Source: Zoogloea dura (GTDB lineage Bacteria; Pseudomonadota; Gammaproteobacteria; Burkholderiales; Rhodocyclaceae). From it: a stretch of DNA of 64,000 bases. Position numbers and translations under genes: made by a program. The stretch covers positions 62,001 to 126,000 of the forward strand of contig NZ_JABBGA010000006.1 of assembly GCF_012927165.1 (NCBI RefSeq), in the 5' to 3' direction. The first letter of the stretch is position 1. Every line of letters starts with the position of its first letter. This document shows, piece by piece, positions 53,455 through 62,605 of this stretch. The notes beneath the pieces were generated by a model that did no database searches, was not told the DNA's origin, and worked only from the letters and a program-made list of their open reading frames with translations.

Positions 53455-54320
53455 TCCAGCAGGAAGGCTTCCAGCAGGGCGGCCAGCCGTTCGGGGCAGT
53501 CGTGCTGGAGGTTGTGCCCGGCGTCCTCCAGGGTGTGCACCCGGGCCGTGCGGAAGCTGGCCAGGCGGCGCTGGTATTCGGCCTGGTCGTCGTGGAAACG
53601 CTCATGGATGAAGCCGTCGTCGGCGGCGACGATCAGCACCGGGGCGACGATCCGGTTCCACATGGCCATCACGTCCTCGATCCGGTAAAGATGGGGAGAG
53701 GCCTGACGGTGCCAGGGATCGAAGGCCATCTTCACGCCGCCGTCCGGGGTGGGCTGGCTGAGGGCGCGGGCCAGGAACGCGGCCTTGTCGGCGGGCAGGC
53801 GCGGGTTGCCGGCCTGCAGGCGACGGGCCAGGGCGTCGTGGTCCGGGTAGCTGCGCAGGTGCGGCGGATGGTCGATGCCGTCCATCCACTTGGCGAGCTG
53901 GGCAGGTGCATCCACGGCCGGGTCCTGCACCAGGCCGAGGAAGTCCAGGATGGCCAGGCGCTCCACCCGCTCGGGGCGGATCGCTGCATACACCGAGGCA
54001 ATGTTGCCGCCCATGCTGTGGCCCACCAGGCGGGCCGGGGCATCGGGCGAATAGTGGCGCACCAGCGCGTCCAGATCCGCGTAATAGTCGGGGAACCAGT
54101 AGGGGCGGTTGAGCCATTCGCTGCCACCGTAGCCGCGCCAGTCGGGGGCGACGATGTGCCAGGGGTGCTGCAGGGCTTCCACCATGAACTGGAAGGTGGG
54201 CGAGGCGTCCATCCAGCCATGCAGGCAGAACACCAGGGGGGCATCCCGCGGGCCCCAGTGACGGACGTGGTAGTCGAGGCCGCGGATTTTCAGGGTTTCT
54301 GAGGTGCCGGTATCGCGCAT
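53439..54320 (-). CDS. Alpha/beta hydrolase
   Basis: 293 residues with an alpha/beta hydrolase fold: LVFCLHGWMDASP (oxyanion region), nucleophile Ser in LVGHSMGGNIAS, and late Asp in LIVAADDGF and His in DAGHNLQHD. It probably hydrolyses an ester, thioester or ring-cleavage product. It is the last gene of the leftward operon and overlaps the end of the CHAT gene by 16 bp on the other strand. Substrate unknown. Confidence 0.82.
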   Translation of the reverse strand: MRDTGTSETLKIRGLDYHVRHWGPRDAPLVFCLHGWMDASPTFQFMVEALQHPWHIVAPDWRGYGGSEWLNRPYWFPDYYADLDALVRHYSPDAPARLVGHSMGGNIASVYAAIRPERVERLAILDFLGLVQDPAVDAPAQLAKWMDGIDHPPHLRSYPDHDALARRLQAGNPRLPADKAAFLARALSQPTPDGGVKMAFDPWHRQASPHLYRIEDVMAMWNRIVAPVLIVAADDGFIHERFHDDQAEYQRRLASFRTARVHTLEDAGHNLQHDCPERLAALLEAFLLDQSPT

Positions 54321-54329
54321 GCGGGGCTC

Positions 54330-55004
54330 TTACAGGTGGCGTTCCAGGAAGGCCAGTGTCCGGCTCCAGGACTGTTCGGCCAGGGTGGCGTCGTAAACCT
54401 GCGGCCGGGTGGCGTTGAAGAAGCCGTGATCGGCCACGTAGTGGTGGATCTCCGGGTGTTGGCCGGTAGTGCGCATGGCGTGTTCCAGCGCATCGGCGGC
54501 GGCCGGCGTACACCAGGTGTCCCGCGTGGCGAAGTGACCCATGAAAGGCATGCGGATCTGCGCCGGGTCGGCGAACTCCTGCGGGGGGATGCCGTAGTAG
54601 CAGACCGCCGCGGAGACCTCGGGCAGATGCACGGCGCTGGCCACGGTGAGGGCGCCGCCCATGCAGAAGCCCATCACCGCCACCGGGCCCTTGCCGTGCT
54701 GTTTGAGGTAGGCCACCGCACCGCGGATGTCCTGGAAGGTGGCTCCGGGGAAGTCGAGGCCGGTCATCAGGTGGTTGGCCTCGTCCGGATCCTGGGTGAT
54801 GCGGCCGCGGAACAGGTCGGGCGCCAGGGCGTTGTAGCCGGCCGCGGCGAAGCGGTCGGCGACGCTGCGGATCTGGGGGTTGAGCCCCCACCATTCCTGG
54901 ATCACCACCACCCCGGGGCGGTCGTCGCCGGCGTGGGCGTAATAGCCCTGGCAGGGGCTGCCGTCGGGTCGGGAGAATTCGATCAGGTCGTTGGCTGTGG
55001 TCAT
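54330..55004 (-). CDS. Dienelactone hydrolase family protein
   Basis: 224 residues. The DLH landmarks are VVIQEWWGLNPQIRSVADR, the Cys nucleophile in VMGFCMGGALT, late Asp in FATRDTW and His in VADHGFFN. Dienelactone hydrolases open lactones in aromatic degradation; the family also has other substrates. It lies nine bases from the next hydrolase. The context (aryl-CoA ligase, transporter) suggests a catabolic role. Confidence 0.85.
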   Translation of the reverse strand: MTTANDLIEFSRPDGSPCQGYYAHAGDDRPGVVVIQEWWGLNPQIRSVADRFAAAGYNALAPDLFRGRITQDPDEANHLMTGLDFPGATFQDIRGAVAYLKQHGKGPVAVMGFCMGGALTVASAVHLPEVSAAVCYYGIPPQEFADPAQIRMPFMGHFATRDTWCTPAAADALEHAMRTTGQHPEIHHYVADHGFFNATRPQVYDATLAEQSWSRTLAFLERHL

Positions 55005-55035
55005 GCGGGGCTCCTGGAGGCGGGGGAGGTGGGCC

Positions 55036-55105
55036 TGTAAGGGCGGCTTCAGCCGCCCGCGGGTGCCTGACCGGAAGTCCGCGGGCGGCTGAAGCCGCCC
55101 TTACA
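55036..55105. repeat. Perfect 27-bp inverted repeat, REP-like
   Basis: A 27-base arm at 55036-55062 starting TGTAAGGGCGGCTTCAG is matched exactly by its complement at 55079-55105, with a 16-base loop. Each arm is itself palindromic (GGGCGGCT-TC-AGCCGCCC). It is the most complete member of the GGCTTCAGCC family in this window and lies inside the leftward operon, where it may cause partial termination. Confidence 0.85.
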
Positions 55106-55136
55106 CGAACCCTGCAGACACCTACAGCCTTTTATC

Positions 55137-55574
55137 TTACTTGTACTCGCTGGGTTTGCTGAGCACGGCGGCGGTCATGCGCGAGATGCACACCAGCTTG
55201 CCTTCCTCGTTGGTGATGCGGATCTCCCAAACCTGTGTGGTGCGTCCCAGGTGCAGGGGGCGCGCTTCGCCATAGACCCAGCCGCCGGTGACGGCGCGGA
55301 CGTGGTTGGCGTTGATCTCCTGGCCGACGCAGTGATATTTGGCCGGGTCCACCACGTGGGCGGCGGACCAGGAGGCCAGGGTTTCGGCGAAGGCCACCGA
55401 CACGCCGCCGTGCAGGGCGCCGGCGGGCTGGCGGGTGCGCGGGTCCACCGGCATGCGGCCGCGCAGGTAGTCCTCGCCGATCTCGATCAGTTCCATGCCG
55501 AGATGGCCGTTGGCGCAGGTGGCGCCACGGGCATTGACCTCGTCGAGGGTGAAGGGGGCGAACCAGATACTCAT
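55137..55574 (-). CDS. Hotdog-fold thioesterase
   Basis: 145 residues of the PaaI/MenI type: GHLGMELIEIGEDYLRGRM, then QPAGALHGGVSVAFAETLAS with the catalytic acid, and GRTTQVWEIRI. It cleaves acyl- or aryl-CoA thioesters. A second thioesterase follows upstream, suggesting that the pathway needs release of two kinds of CoA ester or recovery from stalled intermediates. Confidence 0.85.
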   Translation of the reverse strand: MSIWFAPFTLDEVNARGATCANGHLGMELIEIGEDYLRGRMPVDPRTRQPAGALHGGVSVAFAETLASWSAAHVVDPAKYHCVGQEINANHVRAVTGGWVYGEARPLHLGRTTQVWEIRITNEEGKLVCISRMTAAVLSKPSEYK

Positions 55575-55607
55575 TGGGGGGGCTCCGTTTTATCTTTTAT
55601 GGGGTGG

Positions 55608-56027
55608 TCACAGGATCATCTGGGTGCAACGGTACAGCACCAGCTCGCGGCCTGTCGCCTCGTCACGCACCACCGCGTCCCACACCTGGGTCGTGCGGCC
55701 CAGATGCTGGGCGGTGGCCAGGCAGCTGATGGTGCCTTCGACCAGGGTGCCCAGGTGGTTGCTCTTGAGTTCGATGGTGGCAAAGGAGCGGGCGCCCTCC
55801 GGTAAGTGCGACATGGTGGCGTGCCCGGTGGTGGTGTCGGCCAGGGCGATCAGGCTGGCCGCGTGGAGGCGCCCGTTGGGGGCCAGGTGTACGGGCCGGA
55901 TCACCATGCGGCTGGTGGCCCGGCCCTGCTCGAGGGTCAGGAACTCCACGCCGAGGTGGCCCGGCAGGCAGCTTGCCGCGTCCTGGTTGAGGCGGGCGAC
56001 GGTGAAGTCGGGGCGCAGGATGCTCAT
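55608..56027 (-). CDS. Hotdog-fold thioesterase, PaaI-like
   Basis: 139 residues, related to its neighbour but distinct: LPGHLGVEFLTLEQGRATSRM, NGRLHAASLIALADTTTGHAT, and LGRTTQVWDAVV. The HGG motif of the other copy reads RLHAAS here, a change at the oxyanion-hole glycines. It starts at the livF stop (one-base overlap). Substrate unknown, probably an aryl-CoA. Confidence 0.82.
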   Translation of the reverse strand: MSILRPDFTVARLNQDAASCLPGHLGVEFLTLEQGRATSRMVIRPVHLAPNGRLHAASLIALADTTTGHATMSHLPEGARSFATIELKSNHLGTLVEGTISCLATAQHLGRTTQVWDAVVRDEATGRELVLYRCTQMIL

Positions 56028-56773
56028 CAGTGCTTGGCTCCCAGGTAGGCCTCGATCACCTTCGGGTTCTTCGCCAGGTCGGCCGCCGGGCCTTCCAGGG
56101 TCACGTCGCCCACCTCCAGCACGTAGCCGTAGTCCGACACCTGCAGGGCGGCGCGGGAGTTCTGCTCGATCAGCAGGGTTGCCACGCCGGAGTCGCGCAG
56201 GTGGGAGATGACGTGGAAGACCTCGGCCATGACCCGCGGGGCGAGGCCGAGGGAGGGCTCGTCCAGCATCAGCACCTTGGGGTCGCTCATCAGGGCGCGG
56301 CCGATCGCCACCATCTGCCGTTCGCCGCCGGACATGGTGCCGGCCAGCTGGTGGCGGCGCTCCTTGAGGCGCGGGAAGATGCTGTAGATGCGCTCCAGTC
56401 CGTCCCGGTAAGACCAGCCGGCCTTGCGCCGGCGGTAGGCGCCGAGCACCAGGTTGTCCTCCACGCTCATGGTGGTGAACAGCTCGCGCTTTTCGGGCAC
56501 CAGGGCCAGGCCCTTGCCGAGGCGCAGCTCGATGGCGTGGTGGGACACGTCATGGTCTTCGTACAGCACCGCGCCCTCGGCCTGGCCGTTGGTGGGCAGG
56601 GCGCCCATGATGGCGTTGAGCAGGGACGACTTGCCGGCCCCGTTGGGGCCGATCACGGTGACGATCTGGCCGGCGCACAGGCGCAGGTTGGTGGCCCGCA
56701 GGGCCTCCACCTTGCCGTAGCGCACGCTCAGGTTGCGGGTCTCGAGGACTGCTTTGGTGTTGTCGGCGCTCAT
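56027..56773 (-). CDS. livF: Branched-chain-type ABC transporter ATP-binding protein LivF
   Basis: 248 residues. Walker A is GPNGAGKSS, signature SGGERQM and Walker B VLMLDEPSLGL. It is one of two ATPases of a Liv-type importer. Together with the substrate-binding protein at 62606 it makes a complete system; the linked ligase suggests an aromatic acid rather than an amino acid as cargo. Confidence 0.93.
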   Translation of the reverse strand: MSADNTKAVLETRNLSVRYGKVEALRATNLRLCAGQIVTVIGPNGAGKSSLLNAIMGALPTNGQAEGAVLYEDHDVSHHAIELRLGKGLALVPEKRELFTTMSVEDNLVLGAYRRRKAGWSYRDGLERIYSIFPRLKERRHQLAGTMSGGERQMVAIGRALMSDPKVLMLDEPSLGLAPRVMAEVFHVISHLRDSGVATLLIEQNSRAALQVSDYGYVLEVGDVTLEGPAADLAKNPKVIEAYLGAKH

Positions 56774-58563
56774 TCGATGCCTCCCAGGTAGGCGGCCAGC
56801 ACGGCCTCGTTGTTCTGGATCTCGGTGGGCAGGCCTTCGGCGATCTTGCTACCGAACTCCATCACCACCAACCGATCGGTCAGGCCCATCACGAAGTCCA
56901 TGTCGTGCTCCACCAGCAGCACCGACATGCCTTCGTCCTTGAGCTGGCGGATCAGGTCGGCCAGGGCTTCCTTCTCTTTCAGGCGCAGGCCGGCGGCCGG
57001 CTCGTCGAGGAGCAGCAGCACCGGGTCGGTGCACAGGGCGCGGGCGATCTCGAGGATGCGTTGCTGGCCGAGGGCCAGGCTGCCGGCCGGGGTATGCATG
57101 TAGTCGCCCAGGCCGACACGGCGGATCTGCTCGGCGGCCAGGAACAGCAGCTGGGCTTCTTCATGGCGGTCCATGCGCAGGGCTGCCGACAGGGGGCTGC
57201 TGCGGCCGCGCAGGTGGGCGCCCATGGCCACGTTCTCCAGTACCGACAATTGCGGGACCAGATGCACGTGCTGGAAGCTGCGGCCGATGCCCATCTTGAC
57301 GATGCGCCGGGCACCGAGCTGGTCGATGCGCTCCCCGAGGAAGCGGATCTCGCCACTGCTGGCGGGCAGCACGCCGGTGACCAGGTTGAACATGGTGGAC
57401 TTGCCGGCACCGTTGGGGCCGATCAGGCCGACGATTTCACCGGCATGGATCTCGAAGGTCATGTCCTTGACCGCTACCAGGCCGCCGAACTGCTTGCGCG
57501 CTTCGCTGATCTCGAGGATCAGGGAGCCTCCGGCGGGCTTGGCGCGGCGGCTCATGTCGCCGTAGCCGTCCGGGGCGATGGCGGGGGCCACCACTTCGGG
57601 TTCGGGCGGGTTGATGCGCGCCCACACTGCGGCGATCCGCGGCCACAGGCCATCCGGCGCCCACAGCAGGAGCAGCACGATGAGCACGCCGAAGACCACG
57701 ATCTCGAAGTTGCCGGTGCTGCCCAGCAGCAGGGGCAGCAGGTCCTGCAGCTGGCTCTTCAGGCCGGTCATCATCACCGCCCCGAGGATCGCCCCCCAGA
57801 CGTGGCCGACGCCGCCGACCACCGCCATGAAGAGATACTCGATGCCCATGTGCAGGCCGAAGGGGGTGGCGCTCACCGAGCGTTGCAGGTGGGCATAGAG
57901 CCAGCCGGACAGGCTTGCCATCAGGGCCGCCAGCACGAAGATCAGGATCTTGTACTGGGCGGTGTTGATGCCCATCGCCTCGGGCATCGTCTTGCCCTTG
58001 GCGAGGGCCCGGATGGCGCGGCCGGGACGGGAGTTGAGCAGGTTGAGGACCAGCCACAGGCAGCCGCCCAGGCACAGCCAGATCATCCCGTACATCACCC
58101 GTGGCGCCGACAGGTCGATGCCGAACAGGGACAACGGCGGAATGCCGGACAGGCCGTCGTACTTGCCCAGGAACTCGAGGGTGCCGAACAGGTAGAACAG
58201 CGACAGGCCCCAGGCGATGGTGGCCAGCGGCAGGAAGTGGCCTGACAGGCGCACCGTGACACTGCCGATCAGCCCCGCCGCCAGGGCCGACACCACCAGG
58301 CCGGCGAGCAGGCCGAGCCAGGGCGACAGCCCCAGGGAGATGCTCAGGTAGCCGGTGGTGTAGGCCCCCAGCCCGACGAAGGCCGCCTGCCCGAAAGAGG
58401 TCAGCCCGCCGATGCCGGTGAGCAGCACCAGCCCGAGGGTGACGATGGAGTACAGGCCGATGTAGTTGCCGATGGTGATCCAGTAGCCTGGTACCGGCAG
58501 GAAGGGGAACAGGAAGAACCAGCCGAACATCAGCCACTGCAGCTTCTTGGTGGATATTTTCAT
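56770..58563 (-). CDS. LivM-LivG fusion: ABC permease plus ATP-binding domain
   Basis: 597 residues in one frame. The first part (1-325) is a LivM permease with about eight to ten helices and a [17 protein letters not shown] motif. After a linker (326-345) comes a LivG ATPase (about 346-597) with [24 protein letters not shown] and [10 protein letters not shown]. LivM and LivG are usually separate. The signature reads LALGQQ rather than LSGGQQ, as in some LivG proteins. Overlaps livF by four bases and livH by four. Confidence 0.93.
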   Translation of the reverse strand: MKISTKKLQWLMFGWFFLFPFLPVPGYWITIGNYIGLYSIVTLGLVLLTGIGGLTSFGQAAFVGLGAYTTGYLSISLGLSPWLGLLAGLVVSALAAGLIGSVTVRLSGHFLPLATIAWGLSLFYLFGTLEFLGKYDGLSGIPPLSLFGIDLSAPRVMYGMIWLCLGGCLWLVLNLLNSRPGRAIRALAKGKTMPEAMGINTAQYKILIFVLAALMASLSGWLYAHLQRSVSATPFGLHMGIEYLFMAVVGGVGHVWGAILGAVMMTGLKSQLQDLLPLLLGSTGNFEIVVFGVLIVLLLLWAPDGLWPRIAAVWARINPPEPEVVAPAIAPDGYGDMSRRAKPAGGSLILEISEARKQFGGLVAVKDMTFEIHAGEIVGLIGPNGAGKSTMFNLVTGVLPASSGEIRFLGERIDQLGARRIVKMGIGRSFQHVHLVPQLSVLENVAMGAHLRGRSSPLSAALRMDRHEEAQLLFLAAEQIRRVGLGDYMHTPAGSLALGQQRILEIARALCTDPVLLLLDEPAAGLRLKEKEALADLIRQLKDEGMSVLLVEHDMDFVMGLTDRLVVMEFGSKIAEGLPTEIQNNEAVLAAYLGGIE

Positions 58564-59609
58564 TCTTCGTCTCCATGGCCCGAGACCAGCGAACGCCAGG
58601 CGAGGACGGGGATGATCAGGGTGAACACGATCACTTCCTTGTAGGCACTGGCCCAGAAGGAGGAGTAGCTCTCCAGCAGGCCGACCAGCACGGCGCCGGC
58701 CGCCGCCAGCGGGTAGCTGGCCAGGCCGCCGACGATGGCCGCGACGAAGCCCTTCAGGGCCACTACGAAGCCGGTGTCGTAGCCCACCGTGTTGAGCGGT
58801 GCGATGAGGGTGCCGGCCAGGGTGCCGAGGGCAGCCGCCAGGCCGAAGGCCATACGCCCCGCCTGGGTGGTGCCGATGCCCACCAGCTGCGCGCCCTTGC
58901 GGTTCACCGCGGTGGCGCGCAGGGCCTTGCCGTACAGGCTGCGATCGAAGAACAGGTAGAGCAGGGCGATCAGGCAGGCCGATACACCCAGCACCACCAC
59001 GCTCTGGCCGGACACCAGCAGGGCGCCGATCTCGGCGCTCCAGTCAGTGAAGGCCTGGGTGGTGGAACCTTCCGGCCCGAAGATGAAGAGGCCCATGCCC
59101 AGCATTGCAAAGTGCACCCCCACCGCGACGATCAGCAGCACCAGCACCGAGGCCTCGGCCATGGGCTGGAATGCAACGCGGTAGAGCATGATGCCCAGCG
59201 GCACGGTGATGCCCAGGGTGAACAGGATCTGCACCACCATGGGCATGCCCTGCCATTCCAGGCCTCGGGCCAGCACCCACACCAGGGAGGGGTAAGCCAG
59301 GTTCTCGATGCCGCTCCACATCAGGTGGCGGCCGGGCAGGGGCTTGTAGCGGCGCTGGCGCAGGGCCGAGCCGATTTCCACCAGGAAGGTGAGCACGCCC
59401 ACCGCCATCAGCATCCAGACCAGCCTGGGAAACTGGCCGCTCTGCAGGGCGGCCACGGTGAGCGCGCCGAAGCCGATGAATTCGCCCTGGGGCAGGAAGA
59501 TGATGCGGGTGACTGAAAAGACCAGCACCAGGGCCATGGCCAGCAGGGCATAGACCGCCCCGTTGGTGATGCCGTCCTGGGCCAGTACTGCGAATATACC
59601 GAAATCCAT
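58560..59609 (-). CDS. livH: Branched-chain-type ABC transporter permease LivH
   Basis: 349 residues with about eight membrane helices. The LivH features are GAVYALLAMALVLVFSVTRI and PLNTVGYDTGFVVALKGFVAAIVGGLASYP. It pairs with the LivM domain. It is longer than typical LivH (about 300) because of an extended cytoplasmic loop with RRYKPLPGRHLMWSG. Confidence 0.92.
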   Translation of the reverse strand: MDFGIFAVLAQDGITNGAVYALLAMALVLVFSVTRIIFLPQGEFIGFGALTVAALQSGQFPRLVWMLMAVGVLTFLVEIGSALRQRRYKPLPGRHLMWSGIENLAYPSLVWVLARGLEWQGMPMVVQILFTLGITVPLGIMLYRVAFQPMAEASVLVLLIVAVGVHFAMLGMGLFIFGPEGSTTQAFTDWSAEIGALLVSGQSVVVLGVSACLIALLYLFFDRSLYGKALRATAVNRKGAQLVGIGTTQAGRMAFGLAAALGTLAGTLIAPLNTVGYDTGFVVALKGFVAAIVGGLASYPLAAAGAVLVGLLESYSSFWASAYKEVIVFTLIIPVLAWRSLVSGHGDEE

Positions 59610-59631
59610 GAGTGTCTCCTCCGGCCGGGTT

Positions 59632-60633
59632 CTAGTTATTGACGACGAAGGCGTCGGCGAAGAAATGCTCCGCCGGCAGGCCCGCGCTGGCCGTGAAGCT
59701 GCTGCGCGCCGCGTCGATCATCAGGGGGTTGCCGCAGGCATACACCTCGTGGCGGGACAGGTCGGGGATGTCGGCCAGCACCGCGGCATGCACGAAGCCG
59801 TCGCGGCCGGTCCACTCCGGGCCGGCCTCGGACAGCACCGGCACCAGGCGGATGCCCGGGTACTGCGCCTCCCAGGCCGCGACGCTGTCCACCGCGTAGA
59901 GGTCGGACCACTGGCGGCCGCCCCAGTACAGCACGGCGCCGCGGCGGGCCATCTCGGCGCCGTGGGTCTTGAGCAGGGCGGCGATGGGGGCATAGCCGGT
60001 GCCCGAGGCGAGCAGCACGATGGGCGCGTCGCCCGGCTGCAGCACGAAGTCGCCGTAAGGCCCCTCGATGCGCAGCATGGCGCCGGCCTTCAGCTTGTCG
60101 TAGGCGTGGGTGGAGAAGCGGCCACCCTCCATGCGACGCACATGCCATTCGATGACGCCTGCTTCGTCCGGATTGTTGGCCATGCTGTAGCTGCGTTTCG
60201 CGCCGTCCTTGAGGAGCACGCTGGCGTACTGCCCAGCCTTGAAGGCGAAGCCGGCGGTCGGCGGCACCTGCAGGCGGATCATCACCACGTCGTGGGACGG
60301 GCGGGTCACCTCGAGCACCTTGGCGCCGGTGGTGACCACCCGCTGGCCGGGCGCCTGCGGCACCTTGGGGGCGTCGAGGAGCAGGTCGGTGGTGGGCACG
60401 GCCTGGCAGGTGCGACACTGGCCGGCCGGCACATCGGTGCCGTCGGGGCGGGTTGCCGCGTGCTGCACGCCGCCTTCGAGGAGGCTCAGGTGGCAGGTGT
60501 TGCAGGTGCCGGTGCGGCAGCTGTGGGGCAGCCAGTAACCGGCGGCCAGGGCCGCGTCCAGCACGGTCTGGCCCGGCGCGCATTCGAAGCTGCCGCCATT
60601 GGGGGCGAGCTTGATGAGGAGAGGTGCGCTCAT
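59632..60633 (-). CDS. NAD(P)H-flavin-[2Fe-2S] oxidoreductase (reductase component)
   Basis: 333 residues: an N-terminal plant-type [2Fe-2S] ferredoxin domain (SCRTGTCNTCHLSL, CRTCQAV), a flavin domain (RSYSMANNP), and an NAD domain (VLLASGTGYAPIAALL, YACGNPLMID). This is the layout of phenol-hydroxylase and CDP-6-deoxyglucoseen reductase-type electron-transfer proteins. It would serve an oxygenase or reductase not seen in the window. Confidence 0.88.
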   Translation of the reverse strand: MSAPLLIKLAPNGGSFECAPGQTVLDAALAAGYWLPHSCRTGTCNTCHLSLLEGGVQHAATRPDGTDVPAGQCRTCQAVPTTDLLLDAPKVPQAPGQRVVTTGAKVLEVTRPSHDVVMIRLQVPPTAGFAFKAGQYASVLLKDGAKRSYSMANNPDEAGVIEWHVRRMEGGRFSTHAYDKLKAGAMLRIEGPYGDFVLQPGDAPIVLLASGTGYAPIAALLKTHGAEMARRGAVLYWGGRQWSDLYAVDSVAAWEAQYPGIRLVPVLSEAGPEWTGRDGFVHAAVLADIPDLSRHEVYACGNPLMIDAARSSFTASAGLPAEHFFADAFVVNN

Positions 60634-60791
60634 GGTGTCGGCCCGCCCTGGCAGGGGCGAGGGGCCCGGGTGCCGCGGTGGTCGCCGGCGGCGATGGCGG
60701 TTTTCAGTTTCTTGGTCATGACTACCCCGTTGGGAAATTCAGGCTGAGCGGGCCCCGGCCGGTGTCGGCCAGGGCACGGCTTTCCTTTGAT

Positions 60792-62594
60792 TTATTTGAG
60801 AAAGACGACGCGATCGAGCTTGGGCGAGTTGTGCAGGCTGAGCACGTCCTCGGCCCGCCGGGCGAGCACCGCCCGCTGGTTGATGTAGCCCTTGTCGGTG
60901 ATCTCGCCGGCATCCAGGTTGGGGGGCTCATCCAGCAGCATGGCCCGCGTGGGGCTCTGGGAGGAGCCGCCGCCGCCTTCGGCCTTGAGCTTGCGCAGGC
61001 CCTCGCGGATATGTGCGTGGAGCACGTCCTGCGGGATGTCCTTGACCGCCGGGCTGGGGAAGACCAGCAGGCCGACCTCGTCCCGGTCGTGGCCGGTGAC
61101 CACCACGTCCTGGGCGAAAGGCGCCAGGGCAGTGACCGCCCGCACCCGCAGGGTGCCCACCGAGACCCAGGTGCCGGTGGTGAGCTTGAAGTCCTCGGCG
61201 ACCCGGCCGTTGAAGGCGATGCCTTTTTCCGGGTGCTCCGGGTCGATCAGGTAGCCGGCGTCGCCGATCTTGTAGTAGCCATCCTCGTCGAAGGCCTCGG
61301 CGGTCTTCTCGGGGTTGTTGAGGTAGCCGGCGAAGACCTGGGGGCCTTTGACACGCATCTCCAGCTTGTCGCCATTGGGCAGGAACTTGATGGCGGTGCC
61401 GGCCACCGGTGCGCCGATGCTGCCGGGGCCGTCCAGGCGCCAGTGCACATTGGTGATCAGCGGAGAGGTTTCGGTGGCGCCCCAGGCGGAGGTGAACCAG
61501 ACCTTCTCGCCGAGCACCTTCTGGGCGGCCCGCTCGAGGCGCTCCCAGGTGGACTGGGGCAGGGCCGCGGCGGCGTAGAAAACGGCGCGCAGGCGGCCGA
61601 AGAAGTCGCGGGCGAAGGACTCGTCCTCTTCCAGGAAGGCGATCAGGGCGTCAAAGCCCTTGGGCACGTTGAAGTACAGGTTGGGCTGCACTTCGCGCAG
61701 GTTGCGCACCGATTTTTCCATCTGGCCGGGGACCGGGCGGCCCTCGTCGATGTAGAAGCTGCCGCCGTTGCACAGCACCATGTTGAAGTTGTGGTTGGCG
61801 CCGAAGGTGTGGCTCCAGGGCAGCCAGGACACCAGCACCGGCTTCTCCTCCTTGAGGAAAGGCCAGCTCTGCTGGATCTGCTTCTGGTTGGCGCAGAGCA
61901 TGCGGTGGGTGTTGATGGCGATCTTCGGCCGCCCGGTGGAGCCCGAGGTGAGCAGGTACTTGGCGTGGGTCTCCGGGGTGATCGTGGCGAAGGCTTCCAT
62001 CACTGCGGGGGTTTCCCGGGTGCGCATCACTTCGGCCAGGGGCAGGCTGCCTTCCACCTGGTAGGAGTTGGTGCTGAGGATCACCGGGCAGGCCACCGCG
62101 CTGGCCCGGATGGCCGAGGCATACACGGCTCCGTCGCTGGCATAGACGGCGCCGGGGGCCAGCTCCTGCAGGATGGTGGCGACCTTGGAGAAGTCCTTGG
62201 CCAGCCGCGAGTAGGCGCTGGACACGGTGGCGAAGGGCCGCCCGATATGCATGGTGGCCAGGGTCAGCAAGGCCTGGTCGAGGCTGTTGTCGGACAGGCA
62301 GACCACCGGTGAGGCGGGGCCGATGCCGAGGTCGAGGAGGCCCTGGGCCAGCTTGCCGACCTGCTCGCGGACCTGCGCATAGGTCATCCGGATCCACTCG
62401 CCGCTTTCGGCATCGCGTTCGGCCAGGAAGAGGGCGTTGGGGGTGCGCTCGGCCCAGTATTCCAGCCAGTCGCCGATGCAGCGGGTGACGTCGCCGAGGG
62501 GCTCGGAGCAGGCCAGGATGAAGCCGCCCTTGGAGAGGTCGATGCGGGTCACCCTGGGGGGCGCCAGCATGCCGGGGTTGTCGAAGAAGCTCAT
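60792..62594 (-). CDS. AMP-forming aryl-CoA ligase, feruloyl-CoA synthetase-like
   Basis: 600 residues. The adenylate-forming motif is KYLLTSGSTGRPKIAINTH, followed by AWGATETSP and the late GDAGYLIDPEHPEKGIAFNGRVAEDFKL. It lacks the usual LVPP binding site of benzoate ligases. The start (SKGGFILACSEPLGDVTRCIGDWLEYWA) matches feruloyl-CoA synthetases. It activates a cinnamic- or benzoic-type acid to its CoA ester. It lies between the reductase and the substrate-binding protein. Confidence 0.85.
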   Translation of the reverse strand: MSFFDNPGMLAPPRVTRIDLSKGGFILACSEPLGDVTRCIGDWLEYWAERTPNALFLAERDAESGEWIRMTYAQVREQVGKLAQGLLDLGIGPASPVVCLSDNSLDQALLTLATMHIGRPFATVSSAYSRLAKDFSKVATILQELAPGAVYASDGAVYASAIRASAVACPVILSTNSYQVEGSLPLAEVMRTRETPAVMEAFATITPETHAKYLLTSGSTGRPKIAINTHRMLCANQKQIQQSWPFLKEEKPVLVSWLPWSHTFGANHNFNMVLCNGGSFYIDEGRPVPGQMEKSVRNLREVQPNLYFNVPKGFDALIAFLEEDESFARDFFGRLRAVFYAAAALPQSTWERLERAAQKVLGEKVWFTSAWGATETSPLITNVHWRLDGPGSIGAPVAGTAIKFLPNGDKLEMRVKGPQVFAGYLNNPEKTAEAFDEDGYYKIGDAGYLIDPEHPEKGIAFNGRVAEDFKLTTGTWVSVGTLRVRAVTALAPFAQDVVVTGHDRDEVGLLVFPSPAVKDIPQDVLHAHIREGLRKLKAEGGGGSSQSPTRAMLLDEPPNLDAGEITDKGYINQRAVLARRAEDVLSLHNSPKLDRVVFLK

Positions 62595-62605
62595 GATGGT
62601 CTCCC

